A stretch of 64,000 nucleotides of DNA. Source: Roseisolibacter agri. Lineage in GTDB: Bacteria > Gemmatimonadota > Gemmatimonadetes > Gemmatimonadales > Gemmatimonadaceae. Positions 29,449 through 38,105 of the stretch are shown one piece after another; within the stretch, counting starts at the first letter, position 1, and each line of letters begins with the position of its first letter. A program made the translations under genes and the position numbers. The stretch is taken from contig NZ_BRXS01000002.1 in the NCBI RefSeq assembly GCF_030159095.1, forward strand, positions 248,001-312,000. The letters are read 5' to 3'. The notes beneath the pieces are model-generated. The model searched no databases. It had not been told where the DNA came from and saw only the letters and a program-made list of their open reading frames with translations.

Positions 29449-32324
29449 GGCTCGCCCGCCGGCAGGAAGCGCTCGACGACGCGCAGGAACTCGTCGACGT
29501 CGAGCGGCTTCGTGAGGTACGCGTCCGCGCCCGCTGCGCGCAGCCGCTCCAGCGACGCCGACGTCGCGTCCGCGCTGACGACGATCACCGGGATCGGGGC
29601 GGTGCGCGGATCGGCGCGCAGCCGGCGCAGCACCTCGTCGCCCGGCAGGTCGGGGAGGTGCAGGTCGAGCAGCACGACGTCGGGCAGGTGCTCGCGCGCC
29701 AGCTCCACGCCCAGGCCGCCCTGCAGCGCGGGGAGCGTGCGCCAGCGCGGCCGCGCGAGCAGGATCGTGTCGACGAGGCTGAGGTTCGCGAGGTTGTCCT
29801 CGACGTAGAGGATGGTCGCGTCGCGGTGCGCGACGGGCGCTTCCGGCCCCGGCGCCGCCGCCAGCAGCTCGCGCCGCGGATCCTCGGCGCCGCTCAACTC
29901 CACGCGGAAGACGCTGCCCGCCTCACCGCTCGTCTCCAGCGTCAGCGCGCCGCCCATCGCCTCGCACAGCCGCTGCGACAGCGCGAGCCCGAGCCCCGTG
30001 CCCTCGACCTCCGTCTGCTCCGCGCCCAGCCGCGCGAACGGCGTGAAGAGCTGGTCGATGCGGTCCGCCGGGATGCCGCGCCCCGCGTCCTCCACGCGCA
30101 CGACCCAGCCGTCGCTGCCGGCACTACCCTCACCACCCTCGCGCGGCGCGCACGCGAGGCGCACCCACCCGCCCGCGCGGTTGTACTTGATCGCGTTCGA
30201 GAGGAGGTTGAGCAGCACCTGCACCAGCCGGTGGCGGTCCGCGCGCACGAACGCCTCGCGCGGCCACGCGCCCTCGCGCAGCTCCACGCCGCCCTGCTGC
30301 GCGAGCGGCCGCACCAGCCCGATCACCTCCTGCAGCGCCGGCGCGAGCGCCACCGGCTCCAGCGAGAAGTGCTCGCGCCCCGCCTCGATGCGCGAGATCT
30401 CGAGCACCTCGTTGATGAGGTGCAGCAGGTGGCGCCCCGCCTTCAGGATGTGCTGCACCGACCGCCCCTGCGCCGCCGGCAGCTCGGCGCGCGCCAGCAG
30501 CTGCGCGAAGCCGAGGATGCTGTTCATGGGCGTGCGGAGCTCGTGGCTCATGCGGCTGAGGAACTCGCTCTTCGCGCGGTTGGCGCGCTCGGCGTCCTCC
30601 TTGGCGCGCGCCAGCTCGGCGGTGCGCACCTCGACGCGCCGCTCCAGCTCCTCGTTCGCCTGCCGCAGCGCCGCCTCGGCCGCCTTGCGGTCGTTGATGT
30701 CGCGCCCGGTGGCGAGGATGCGGTCGACACCGTCGATCGTGACGCGCCGCAGCCGCATCTCCAGCCAGACGTCGCGCCCGTCCCTGTGGGGGCCGAGCCA
30801 CTCGAAGCGCTGCGGCTCGCCCGCGGCGGCGGCCGTGATGTAGCGGAACGCGTCGTCGAGGCTGAACGGCGGATAGCCCGCGCTCAGCCCGCCCACGCCG
30901 ATCGCACGCGTCTCGTCGGCCGTGCGGCCGAACACCTCGCACGCCGCGTCGTTCACCTCGATGAAGGCGCCCGTGTCGACGTCGTGCAGCCACATCGCGT
31001 CGGACGCGTGGCGGAAGATCGTGCGGTAGCTCTCCTCGCGTGCCTGCAGCGCGCGCTCGGCGCGCTTGCGCTCGCGGATGTCGCGCACCAGCGCCAGCAC
31101 GCGGTCCGTGCCGCCGATCGCCACGCGCTGCAGGCTCACCTCCACCCACAGCTCCTCGCCCGTGTCGTGGAGCAGCGACATCCACTCGAAGCGCACCGGC
31201 TCGCCCGCCGCGGCCTGCTGCATGAGCGCCGCCGCGCGGTCGGGCGTGAACGGTGGCGGGCCGTTGGCGATGATCCGCAGCCCGTCGCGCCGCAGCTCGT
31301 CGAGCGTCACCTGGCTGAACTCGCACGCCGCGCGGTTGGCGTCGACGATCGCGCCCGTCTCGACGTCGTGCACGAACACCGCGTCGATGGACGCGTCGAA
31401 GATCGCGCGGTAGCTCGCCTCGGAGACGCGCAGCGCCAGCTCGGTCTCGCGCCGGTCGGTGATGTCGAGCGCCGCGCCGACGACGCGCGGGCGCCCGTCC
31501 TCGCCCGCGTGCACCAGCTGCCCGCGCGTCTGGATCAGCCGCACGGCGCCGTCGGGGCGCACCACGCGGTACTCGGCGCTCACGGGCGCGTCGTCCTCGC
31601 GCAGCCGCGCGAAGCGCGCGAGCACGCCCGGCAGGTCGTCGGGGTGGATGAGCGCGTGCTGCTCGGCCTGCGTGCGCGGGGCGCGCGACGGGTCGATGCC
31701 GTGGATGCGGCACTGCTCGTCGGACCAGTGCACGCGGTCGTGCAGCACGTCCACCGACCAGCTGCCCATGCCCATGATGCGCTCGACGTCGCGCACCAGC
31801 GCCTCGCGCTCCGCGAGCGTCCGCTCGGCGCCGGCGCGCGACGTCACCAGGACCTCGGGCGCGAGCCGGTCGGCGACGCCGGCGAGGAAGGCGCGCTCCT
31901 CGTCGGTGAAGGGCGCCGACGCGCGCGACGTGCGCAGCGCGCCCGCGAGTGCGCCGCGCACGCGGATCGCGACGTCGAGCGCGCCGTCACCGATCGCGAC
32001 GCTGTCGTGCGCGTCGAGCGTCGCGTGGTCGGGCGGCGGCGCGTCGGCGAAGGCGGCCGCCTGCTCGGGCGTCCTCATGCAGGGCGCCGGGCGCGGCGGG
32101 TGGTGCAGCAGCGCATGGGCACCGGCCGCGTCGCCGAACAGCCAGAGCGCGCAGGCGTCCGCGCGCACGGCGTCGGCCGCCAGCTCCAGCAGCGCGCGCG
32201 CGGCGGCGACCGGGTCGTCCCACCCCTGCCGGCGCAGCGTGGCCAGCAGCTCGCCCAGGCGCGCGGACGGAGGTGCCGCGGGCGGAGTGGCGAGGGGGCG
32301 GTCGGCGGGCGCGGTGTGCGGCAT
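29445..32324 (-). CDS. GAF/PAS hybrid sensor histidine kinase with C-terminal receiver
   Basis: At 959 residues this is the largest protein here. Order: a GAF-like domain (about 20-165), then three PAS domains (about 180-290, 300-420, 425-545), the last two sharing V-D-A-N-R-A-A-C-E-F / V-N-D-A-A-C-E-V-F. A coiled linker leads to HisKA with S-H-E-L-R-T-P-M-N, HATPase (N-L-L-S-N-A-I-K-Y, G-T-G-L-G-L-A-L-S), and a C-terminal receiver from about 835 (V-E-D-N, V-V-L-L-D-L-H-L-P, Y-L-T-K-P-L). It is cytoplasmic, with no membrane helices. As first gene of the cluster it likely starts the phosphorelay to the kinase and regulator below. Confidence 0.9.
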   Translation of the reverse strand: MPHTAPADRPLATPPAAPPSARLGELLATLRRQGWDDPVAAARALLELAADAVRADACALWLFGDAAGAHALLHHPPRPAPCMRTPEQAAAFADAPPPDHATLDAHDSVAIGDGALDVAIRVRGALAGALRTSRASAPFTDEERAFLAGVADRLAPEVLVTSRAGAERTLAEREALVRDVERIMGMGSWSVDVLHDRVHWSDEQCRIHGIDPSRAPRTQAEQHALIHPDDLPGVLARFARLREDDAPVSAEYRVVRPDGAVRLIQTRGQLVHAGEDGRPRVVGAALDITDRRETELALRVSEASYRAIFDASIDAVFVHDVETGAIVDANRAACEFSQVTLDELRRDGLRIIANGPPPFTPDRAAALMQQAAAGEPVRFEWMSLLHDTGEELWVEVSLQRVAIGGTDRVLALVRDIRERKRAERALQAREESYRTIFRHASDAMWLHDVDTGAFIEVNDAACEVFGRTADETRAIGVGGLSAGYPPFSLDDAFRYITAAAAGEPQRFEWLGPHRDGRDVWLEMRLRRVTIDGVDRILATGRDINDRKAAEAALRQANEELERRVEVRTAELARAKEDAERANRAKSEFLSRMSHELRTPMNSILGFAQLLARAELPAAQGRSVQHILKAGRHLLHLINEVLEISRIEAGREHFSLEPVALAPALQEVIGLVRPLAQQGGVELREGAWPREAFVRADRHRLVQVLLNLLSNAIKYNRAGGWVRLACAPREGGEGSAGSDGWVVRVEDAGRGIPADRIDQLFTPFARLGAEQTEVEGTGLGLALSQRLCEAMGGALTLETSGEAGSVFRVELSGAEDPRRELLAAAPGPEAPVAHRDATILYVEDNLANLSLVDTILLARPRWRTLPALQGGLGVELAREHLPDVVLLDLHLPDLPGDEVLRRLRADPRTAPIPVIVVSADATSASLERLRAAGADAYLTKPLDVDEFLRVVERFLPAGEP

Positions 32325-32485
32325 CGGACGACGGGACTGCGGAGGGAGGACGGCGGCCGGACCAAGATACGGGTGGCGGCGCGGTGGGCCAGCGAGTCAG
32401 CCGGTAGGGACGATGGCGCCCCGACGGGCGCGGGACATGGGACGAACGTCCCGGGTGCCGCACCGGCAAGGGCGCCGCGGGCGGC

Positions 32486-32650
32486 GGGCCGCGGGCTGCG
32501 TGGGGGCCGTTGAGGTGTCATCCCGAGCGCAGCGAGGGATCCGCTCTCCACGGCGGGGAGCATCCCACGTGTGACGCACGCCAGGTCCCTCTCCTTCGCT
32601 GCGCTCAGGATCGGGACGACATGCCGGTGTCACGCAGCCCGCAGTCCGCT
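32486..32650. repeat. Palindromic element D (CATCCCGAGCGCAGCGAGG-type)
   Basis: The inner part, 32516-32632, has TGTCATCCCGAGCGCAGCGA on the left and the inverted CGCTGCGCTCAGGATCGGGA on the right. This matches the CATCCTGAGCGAAGCGAAGG-type intergenic repeat seen in many bacterial phyla. It is enclosed by CCGCGGGCTGCGTG / CACGCAGCCCGCAGTCCGC, the same outer shell as element A3. It occupies most of the 330-base gap between the hybrid kinase start and the next minus-strand gene. No coding region is seen there. Confidence 0.85.
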
Positions 32651-32654
32651 GCCC

Positions 32655-32984
32655 CTACTCGTCGCTCCCCGGCGCCAGCCCCGCGTACCACGCCGCGTAC
32701 GGCGTGTTGCGCGCCAGGCGGCGGTTGTGGTCCGGCGCGCCGTCGGTCCACCACACCGGGCCACGTTCGCCCAGGGCGTGCTTCGCCGCATCCACCGCGT
32801 CGCGCGCGGCGCGCAGGGCGTCAGCGTCGTTGCTCCGGCGCGCGGCCGCGACGGCGCGGCGCGCGTCCATCAACGCGTGCACGTGGCGTGCGCGCTCGGC
32901 GTCCGGGAGCGCGGGGTTCGCGCAGCGCCACAGCCGGCCGCGGACGACGAAGTAGCGGCCGTCCGGCGTGACGGGAAAGCGCAC
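32655..32984 (-). CDS. Conserved hypothetical protein next to KTSC gene
   Basis: A 109-residue protein beginning R-F-P-V-T-P-D-G-R-Y-F-V-V-R-G-R-L-W-R-C-A-N-P-A-L-P and ending N-R-R-L-A-R-N-T-P-Y-A-A-W-Y. This layout, with the middle helix D-A-V-D-A-A-K-H-A-L-G-E-R-G-P-V-W-W, is a small conserved family of unknown function in diverse bacteria. The GTG at 32984 is chosen because conservation starts there; it lies 17 bases after the KTSC gene stop, so the two are probably co-transcribed. Confidence 0.7.
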   Translation of the reverse strand: MRFPVTPDGRYFVVRGRLWRCANPALPDAERARHVHALMDARRAVAAARRSNDADALRAARDAVDAAKHALGERGPVWWTDGAPDHNRRLARNTPYAAWYAGLAPGSDE

Positions 32985-33001
32985 GCGGCGCGCGCGCCCC
33001 G

Positions 33002-33226
33002 CTACTCGACCGCGATGCGCGGGTAGGTGCCGTGCTCCAGCCGCTCCGCGTAGTACGCGTCGAACGCGTCGAGCGAGTCGCTGCGCATCAGGTCCCAGTA
33101 CACCCCCGCGCGGACGCCCTGGTACTGCACGACGACGCCGTGCTTGTACTCCACCTCGAGCAGCGCGCCGACGACGTCGTAGCCGACGGCGGCGAGGGTC
33201 TCGGACTCGACGGGGATGCGCTTCAT
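33002..33226 (-). CDS. KTSC domain protein
   Basis: A 74-residue protein of the KTSC family, shown by S-E-T-L-A-A-V-G-Y-D, then L-L-E-V-E-Y-K-H-G-V-V-V-Q-Y-Q-G-V and the closing D-A-F-D-A-Y-Y-A-E-R-L. The family is a small beta-rich fold often found next to RNA- or nucleotide-related genes. The K-T-S-C motif itself is degenerate here. No role can be given. Upstream, 33227-33398 holds GC-rich hairpins but no gene. Confidence 0.8.
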   Translation of the reverse strand: MKRIPVESETLAAVGYDVVGALLEVEYKHGVVVQYQGVRAGVYWDLMRSDSLDAFDAYYAERLEHGTYPRIAVE

Positions 33227-33398
33227 CGGACGACGTCTCGGAGGCCGCGTGGCGGGACGCGGCGCGTCGGATCACGCGCCGCGCGGGAGCGGCGCTCTCG
33301 CCTGCACCAGACGATCCACCCGCCGAGACGGAACCGCCAGTGGGTGATCGTGAAGATTCCGGCATGCAGCCGCGCCGGCCGCGGCAGCGCCGGTCTGC

Positions 33399-34562
33399 TC
33401 AGCAGCCGGCGCTGCCGCCGCCGGCATTGCCGCAGCGCGCGCGGACCAGCAGGTCGAGCAGCTCGCGGTACTGCGCATGCGAGACCGACCGGCCCTCGCC
33501 GGGGCGCGTCTTGTGGGCGACCACCAGGTCGAGCGCCGGGAGCACCGAGATGTGCTGCCCGACGGCGCCCAGCCCCGTGTAGGCGCCGCGGTAGGCGCCG
33601 GTGGCGTGCGGCCCGTCCCACACCCACCAGAGGTAGCCGTAGCCGAACGGGCCCGCGCGGTGCGAGGCGGGGTTCATGCGGGACACGGGCGTGGTGGCGC
33701 GCGTGCTCTCGCGCACCCAGTCGCGCGGCACGAGCTGGCGTCCCGCCCAGCTGCCCTCGCGCAGCATCAGGTACCCGAGGCGCGCCATGTCGCGCGTCGA
33801 GAGGTTGATGTGGTAGGCGAGGTGCACCGAGCGCGTGGTGTCGCCGGACTTCCGCTGCGCCGCGCGATCCCAGTCCTGCATGCCGATCGGTCGCGCGAGG
33901 TCGGTGTCGAGCGCGTCGTAGATGTCGCGCCCGGTCATCTTCTCGAACGCGGTGCCGAGCGCGTTGAAGTCCCAGTTGCTGTAGAGGAAGTACGTGCCGG
34001 GCGCCTGCGACCCGCGCGGCGGCGCGCTGGCGAGGTCGTCGCCGGCGTTCGACGCGGCGTGGTACACGCCGGAGCGCGCCGTCAGCAGGTCGCGCACGGT
34101 CGCGCGGCGCTCCTGCGGCGTGAGCCCGCCCACGTCGTCGATCCCGAGGTCGGCGAGCGTGCGGTCGAGGCGCACGGTGCCGTCGGCGACGTAGCGGCCG
34201 AACAGCATCGAGAGCACGCTCTTGCGCACCGACGCCAGGTAGCTGACGGCCTGCACGTCGCCGTACTCCATCAGCACGCGCCCGCCGACGACGGCGACGA
34301 ACCCGGTGGACGGCATCGTCGCCAGCCGCGCGCGCACGCTGTCGAGCCCCGCGCGCGACCAGCCGAGCGACTCGGGCGCCGCGATCCGCTCCCACGACGC
34401 ACCGGGATAGACCGCGCGCGCCGCGACCGATGCAGGCGCCGGCGCGACGACGCTCGCGCGCGACGCGCAGCCGAGGCTCGTGCCGAGCGCGCCCGCGAGG
34501 AGGAGGCGCGCGACGACGACGCGGAGGCGCGCGGGGCGGGGACGGCGCAGGCGGATCGGCAT
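33399..34562 (-). CDS. Class C beta-lactamase-like serine hydrolase, lipoprotein
   Basis: A 387-residue lipoprotein (lipobox T-S-L-G-C, Cys32). The catalytic S-x-x-K is Ser111-V-R-Lys114 in L-A-S-V-R-K-S-V-L-S, and the second motif Y-S-N is in F-L-Y-S-N-W-D-F-N. G-Y-G-Y-L-W-W-V-W-D follows, typical of the AmpC/penicillin-binding-protein-like esterase family. These act on peptidoglycan peptides, D-amino peptides or esters in the periplasm; beta-lactam hydrolysis is not implied. A Gly/Cys-rich C-terminus is unusual. Confidence 0.85.
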   Translation of the reverse strand: MPIRLRRPRPARLRVVVARLLLAGALGTSLGCASRASVVAPAPASVAARAVYPGASWERIAAPESLGWSRAGLDSVRARLATMPSTGFVAVVGGRVLMEYGDVQAVSYLASVRKSVLSMLFGRYVADGTVRLDRTLADLGIDDVGGLTPQERRATVRDLLTARSGVYHAASNAGDDLASAPPRGSQAPGTYFLYSNWDFNALGTAFEKMTGRDIYDALDTDLARPIGMQDWDRAAQRKSGDTTRSVHLAYHINLSTRDMARLGYLMLREGSWAGRQLVPRDWVRESTRATTPVSRMNPASHRAGPFGYGYLWWVWDGPHATGAYRGAYTGLGAVGQHISVLPALDLVVAHKTRPGEGRSVSHAQYRELLDLLVRARCGNAGGGSAGC

Positions 34563-34593
34563 GTCCGGGGTGATGGAGGGTGGGGTGGTTCCG

Positions 34594-35040
34594 TCAGGGC
34601 TCCGGACGCGGGGCGGGCTGCAGGTCCACGCTCGTGTGCCGGTCGCGCGAGCGCACGGTCACCAGCACCAGCTGCCGGACCCGCGTCCCGCCGCGCCGCT
34701 CGGCCGGGCGGAAGCGCCACTGCGGGAGCACCGCCAGCAGCCGCTCGGCCAGCTCGGCGTCGGAGCCGGGGAGGATCTCGACCAGCCCGGGCTCCACGCG
34801 CCCGCGGGCGCTGACCACCACGTGCGCGCGCACCTCGCCGTCGACGCGCGACACGACGGCCCGCGCGCGGTCGGCCAGGATGGCCGTGCGCGCGACCTCG
34901 CCGGCGACGTGGACGCGGCGTGTGGCGACGGTATCGCGGAGCGCGGCCCGCAGCGCGGGCACGGGTGCTTCGAAGGCGGCGCGTGGGCGGTGCGCGCAGC
35001 CACCAACGAGAACGGCGAGCACGATGAGGCGGAGGACCAT
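34594..35040 (-). CDS. Small lipoprotein with TonB-C-like domain
   Basis: A 148-residue lipoprotein: short signal with lipobox V-L-V-G-G-C, then a region from about 50 with V-R-A-H-V-V-V-S-A-R-G-R-V-E-P-G-L and W-R-F-R-P-A-E-R, the F-x-P-A motif of TonB C-terminal domains. The open frame extends 20 codons upstream, but that part is the arm of element E2 (repeated arginines), so the ATG at 35040 is preferred. It follows the two-component cluster on the same strand. Its role is unknown; it could be a periplasmic partner of TonB-type receptors. Confidence 0.65.
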   Translation of the reverse strand: MVLRLIVLAVLVGGCAHRPRAAFEAPVPALRAALRDTVATRRVHVAGEVARTAILADRARAVVSRVDGEVRAHVVVSARGRVEPGLVEILPGSDAELAERLLAVLPQWRFRPAERRGGTRVRQLVLVTVRSRDRHTSVDLQPAPRPEP

Positions 35041-35178
35041 GACGCGGAGAACGATAGGGCGTGAGACGATGAAGCGGAGGCTACGAGCTCGCAGCTTCAA
35101 GCGCAGTGCCGCCCGTCCGTCTCACGCTGCATCGTCCTCCGCCGTTCCGTTCTCCGCCTCATCGTCCTCCGCGTCAGA
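35003..35178. repeat. Palindromic element E2 (GGCGGAGRACG-arm family)
   Basis: Arms are degenerate tandem units of GCGGAGRACGRT on the left and ATCGTCCTCCGC on the right, with the centre near AGCTTCAAG. The element contains the end of the receiver-kinase gene and the start of the TonB-C lipoprotein gene, so its arms have invaded coding ends. It is related to E1 at 37916-38099 in arms and centre. Confidence 0.8.
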
Positions 35179-36316
35179 TGGTGAAGTCGAACTCCGCGCC
35201 TTCCCCGACCGACGACTGCACGCTGATCCTTCCACCGTGCGCCTGCACGATCCCCTGCGCGATCGCGAGGCCGAGACCCGCGCCGGCGCGCCGCGTCTCG
35301 CGCGCCTGCCAGAAGCGGTCGAACAGGTGCGGCAGGTGCTCGGGCGCGATGCCCGGGCCGCTGTCGCGCACCGCGAAGCGCACGCCGCGCGGCGCCTCGG
35401 TGGCCGTCAGCCACACCGTCCCGCCGCGCGGCGTGAACTTGAGCGCGTTCCCCAGCAGGTTGCCCAGCGCCTGCAGCAGCCGCTCGCCGTCGGCGTTCAG
35501 AGACGGGAGGTCGGGTGCCGCGTCGGCGACGAGCGTCAGCCCGCGCTCCGCGGCCAGCGGTGCGAACTGCTCGCGCGCGCGCGCGATCACCGCCGCCGGG
35601 TCGAGTGGCGCGCGGTCGATCGTCAGCCGCCCCGCCTCGATCGCGGTCACGTCCAGCAGGTCGCGGATGATGCGCTCCATCCAGTCGGCGGCGTTGCGCA
35701 CGACGCCCGAGAGCTCGGCCGCCTGCGCGGGCTCGGGCGCCGCGCCCAGCGCGGCCGCGCACATCTTGATCGTCGACAGCGGGTTGCGCAGGTCGTGCGC
35801 GACGACGCCGAGCACCACGTCGCGCGCGGCGGTGGCGCGCTGCGCGGCGTCGACGAGGCGCTGGCGCTCGACCGCGTGGCGCACCGCGCGGCGCAGCCCC
35901 GGTGCGGTCACGGTGCCCTTCACGAGGTAGTCCTGCGCGCCCGCGCGCATCGCGCGCACGGCCAGCGCCTCGTCGTCGAGGCCCGTGAGCACGACGATCG
36001 GCAGCGTCGGCGCGGCGGCGCGCATCTGCGCGACCGTGCTCAGGCCGCGCGCATCGGGGAGCGAGAGGTCGAGCAGCACGACGTCCGCCGGCGCATCGGC
36101 GAGCGCGGCCCGCGCGTCGCGCAGCCGCTCCACCCAGCGCACCGCGATCTGCAGCGGCGGCGGGGCGTCGCCGTCCTCCTCGTCGTCGTCGCCGGTGGCC
36201 GTGGGCTCCTCCGCCTCGTCCAGCAGCACGCGCAGCAGCTCGGCGTCGCCGGGATTGTCCTCGACGATCAGCACCGACAGCGGCGCGCCGTCACGTGAGG
36301 TCCCGCGCAGCGGCAT
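35174..36316 (-). CDS. Receiver-histidine kinase
   Basis: The 380-residue protein carries an N-terminal receiver (V-E-D-N-P-G-D, V-V-L-L-D-L-S-L-P, Y-L-V-K-G-T) interrupted by an acidic insert of about 20 residues (E/D-rich) after helix 1. A HisKA with V-V-A-H-D-L-R-N-P-L-S follows, then an HATPase (N-L-L-G-N-A-L-K-F, D-S-G-P-G-I, G-A-G-L-G-L-A). The lysine loop has Gly after Lys rather than Pro, which suggests altered switching. It lies 5 bases after the single-domain receiver gene and is the last kinase of the cluster. Its C-terminus enters element E2. Confidence 0.88.
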   Translation of the reverse strand: MPLRGTSRDGAPLSVLIVEDNPGDAELLRVLLDEAEEPTATGDDDEEDGDAPPPLQIAVRWVERLRDARAALADAPADVVLLDLSLPDARGLSTVAQMRAAAPTLPIVVLTGLDDEALAVRAMRAGAQDYLVKGTVTAPGLRRAVRHAVERQRLVDAAQRATAARDVVLGVVAHDLRNPLSTIKMCAAALGAAPEPAQAAELSGVVRNAADWMERIIRDLLDVTAIEAGRLTIDRAPLDPAAVIARAREQFAPLAAERGLTLVADAAPDLPSLNADGERLLQALGNLLGNALKFTPRGGTVWLTATEAPRGVRFAVRDSGPGIAPEHLPHLFDRFWQARETRRAGAGLGLAIAQGIVQAHGGRISVQSSVGEGAEFDFTI

Positions 36317-36321
36317 CGTCG

Positions 36322-36774
36322 TCAGCCCTCGCGCGCGCGCAGCGCCACCGTGCCCCAGAACTCGACCACCGCGCGCACGGCCGCGAGATGCTGGTCCAGG
36401 TCCACCGGCTTGGCGACGTACGCGTTGGCGTGCAGCGCGTAGGCGCGCCGCACGTCCGACGCCGCCTGCGAGCTGGTGAGCACGACGATGGGGATGTCGC
36501 GCAGCTCGGCGTCGCCCTTCGCCTCGGCCAGCACGCCGCGGCCGTCGAGCTTCGGCACGTTGAGGTCGAGCAGCACGAGGTCGGGGCGCGGCGCGTCGGC
36601 GTGCGCGCCCGTGCGCCGCAGGAACGCCAGCGCCTCCACGCCGTCGTGCACCACCGACAGGTGATGCGGCACCGTGACGTCGCGCAGCGCCTCGCGCGCC
36701 AGCTCCACGTCGCCGGGGTTGTCCTCCACCAGCAGCAGCTCGAGCGCGCGCGGCGCGTCGGCGGGCATGCTCAC
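36322..36774 (-). CDS. Single-domain response regulator (Rcp1/CheY-like)
   Basis: A 150-residue receiver with no output domain: L-L-L-V-E-D-N-P-G-D-V-E-L-A, V-L-L-D-L-N-V-P-K-L-D-G-R-G, V-V-L-T-S-S and A-Y-V-A-K-P-V-D-L. This is the Rcp1 group, phosphate partners of phytochrome-like kinases. The GTG at 36774 overlaps the stop of the upstream kinase (GTGA), consistent with coupling; an ATG at 36768 would shorten it by two residues. It probably shuttles phosphate between the PAS kinase and the receiver-kinase downstream. Confidence 0.9.
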   Translation of the reverse strand: MSMPADAPRALELLLVEDNPGDVELAREALRDVTVPHHLSVVHDGVEALAFLRRTGAHADAPRPDLVLLDLNVPKLDGRGVLAEAKGDAELRDIPIVVLTSSQAASDVRRAYALHANAYVAKPVDLDQHLAAVRAVVEFWGTVALRAREG

Positions 36775-37901
36775 GGGGCGTCCGGCAGGGTGAAGTGGAA
36801 CGCCGCGCCCTCGCCCGGCGTCCCCTCCGCGCGGATGGTGCCGCCGTGCCGCTCCACGATCTTGCGGCAGATCGCCAGTCCGACGCCCGTGCCCGGATAC
36901 TCGGTGCGCGTGTGCAGCCGCTGGAACACGGTGAAGATCTGCTCCGCGAACTGCGGCTCGAAGCCGATGCCGTTGTCGCGCACCGTGAACTCCCACATCG
37001 CGCCGCCCGCGGCGCGCGCCGCGCGGATCACCACGCGCGGCGGCACGCCCGCCTTCCGGAACTTGAGCGCGTTCGCGACGAGGTTCTGGAAGAGCTGCTC
37101 CAGCTGCCCCGCGTCGCCGAGCACCGTCGGCAGCGCGCCCTCGACCTCCACGGTGCCGCCGCTCTCCTCGAGCGCGCTCCCGAGCCAGCGCAGCACGCCC
37201 GTGAGGACCTTCGCGGTGTCCACCGGGCGATGCGGGCGCTCCTGCGTGCCCACGCGCGACAGCGCGAGCAGGTCGTGGATGAGCACCTGCATGCGCTGCG
37301 CGCCGTCGACCGCGAAGCGGATGTACGTGTCGGCCTGCGCGTCGAGCTTCCCCTGGTAGCGGCGCGCCAGCAGCTGCGTGTAGCTGGCCACCATGCGCAG
37401 CGGCTCCTGCAGGTCGTGGCTGGCGACGTACGCGAACTGCTCCAGCTCCGCGTTGCTGCGCGCCAGCGCCTCGCCGCGCGCGCGCAGCGCGGCCTCGGTG
37501 CGGCGGCGCTCGGTGACGTCGCGCACGACGGCGTTGTACATGCGCCGCCCGTCCACGTCCACCTTGGAGATCGACACCTCGGCCGGGAACTCCTCGCCGC
37601 TCTTGCGCCGCCCGTACACCTCGCGCCGCTCGCCCATGCGCCGCGACGTCTCGTGCGCGCCGGCGAAGTGCGGCAGGTGCTCGGCGTGGTGCCGGCCGCG
37701 GTAGCGCTCGGGGATCAGCAGCTCCAGCGGCCGGCCCAGCACCTCGTCCGCGCGGTAGCCGAAGATCTCCTCGGCGCCGCGGTTGAAGAGGTGGATGCGC
37801 TCCTCGGCGTCGACCGACAGGATGCCCTCGCTCGCCAGCTGCACGATGCCCTCGAGCAGGGCGGCGGACCTCGCAAGGGTGGGATCGAAAGGCGCCGTCA
37901 T
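36771..37901 (-). CDS. PAS sensor histidine kinase, phytochrome-kinase-like
   Basis: A 376-residue kinase. A PAS domain at about residues 15-135 contains N-R-G-A-E-E-I-F-G-Y and the P-A-E-V-S-I-S core. HisKA has Y-V-A-S-H-D-L-Q-E-P-L-R, the form typical of bacteriophytochrome-type kinases, near 175. The HATPase has N-L-V-A-N-A-L-K-F, D-N-G-I-G-F and G-T-G-V-G-L-A-I. There are no membrane helices. It heads the minus-strand cluster with the Rcp1-like receiver and a receiver-kinase; element E1 lies directly upstream. Confidence 0.9.
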   Translation of the reverse strand: MTAPFDPTLARSAALLEGIVQLASEGILSVDAEERIHLFNRGAEEIFGYRADEVLGRPLELLIPERYRGRHHAEHLPHFAGAHETSRRMGERREVYGRRKSGEEFPAEVSISKVDVDGRRMYNAVVRDVTERRRTEAALRARGEALARSNAELEQFAYVASHDLQEPLRMVASYTQLLARRYQGKLDAQADTYIRFAVDGAQRMQVLIHDLLALSRVGTQERPHRPVDTAKVLTGVLRWLGSALEESGGTVEVEGALPTVLGDAGQLEQLFQNLVANALKFRKAGVPPRVVIRAARAAGGAMWEFTVRDNGIGFEPQFAEQIFTVFQRLHTRTEYPGTGVGLAICRKIVERHGGTIRAEGTPGEGAAFHFTLPDAP

Positions 37902-37915
37902 GGCTGGAAGCTAAA

Positions 37916-38099
37916 CAGCGGAGGACGGAAAGGCGGAGAACGGAACGGCGGAGAACGGAACGGCGGAGAACGATGGAGCGTGAGACGGTGGGGCGGACCT
38001 TTCGAGCGCGAAGCTTCAAGCCGGGAGGTCCGCCCCACCGTATCGCGCCCCTCCGTCCTCCGCACTATCGTCCTCCGCACCATCGTCCTCCGCCGTTCA
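37916..38099. repeat. Palindromic element E1 (GGCGGAGAACGG-arm family)
   Basis: The left arm has three near-identical tandem units of GGCGGAGAACGGAAC, the right arm ATCGTCCTCCGCAC units. The centre is GGTGGGGCGGACCT..AAGCTTCAAG..AGGTCCGCCCCACC, an almost perfect palindrome. It fills the gap between two divergent genes (PAS kinase and ATPase), ending 7 bases before the ATPase start, so it must lie in one or both 5' leaders. Confidence 0.85.
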
Positions 38100-38105
38100 C
38101 TTCCC

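Noticed and set aside
29175-32513. 1112-codon plus-strand open frame
   Set aside because: Antisense to the hybrid kinase; Arg/His-rich shadow.
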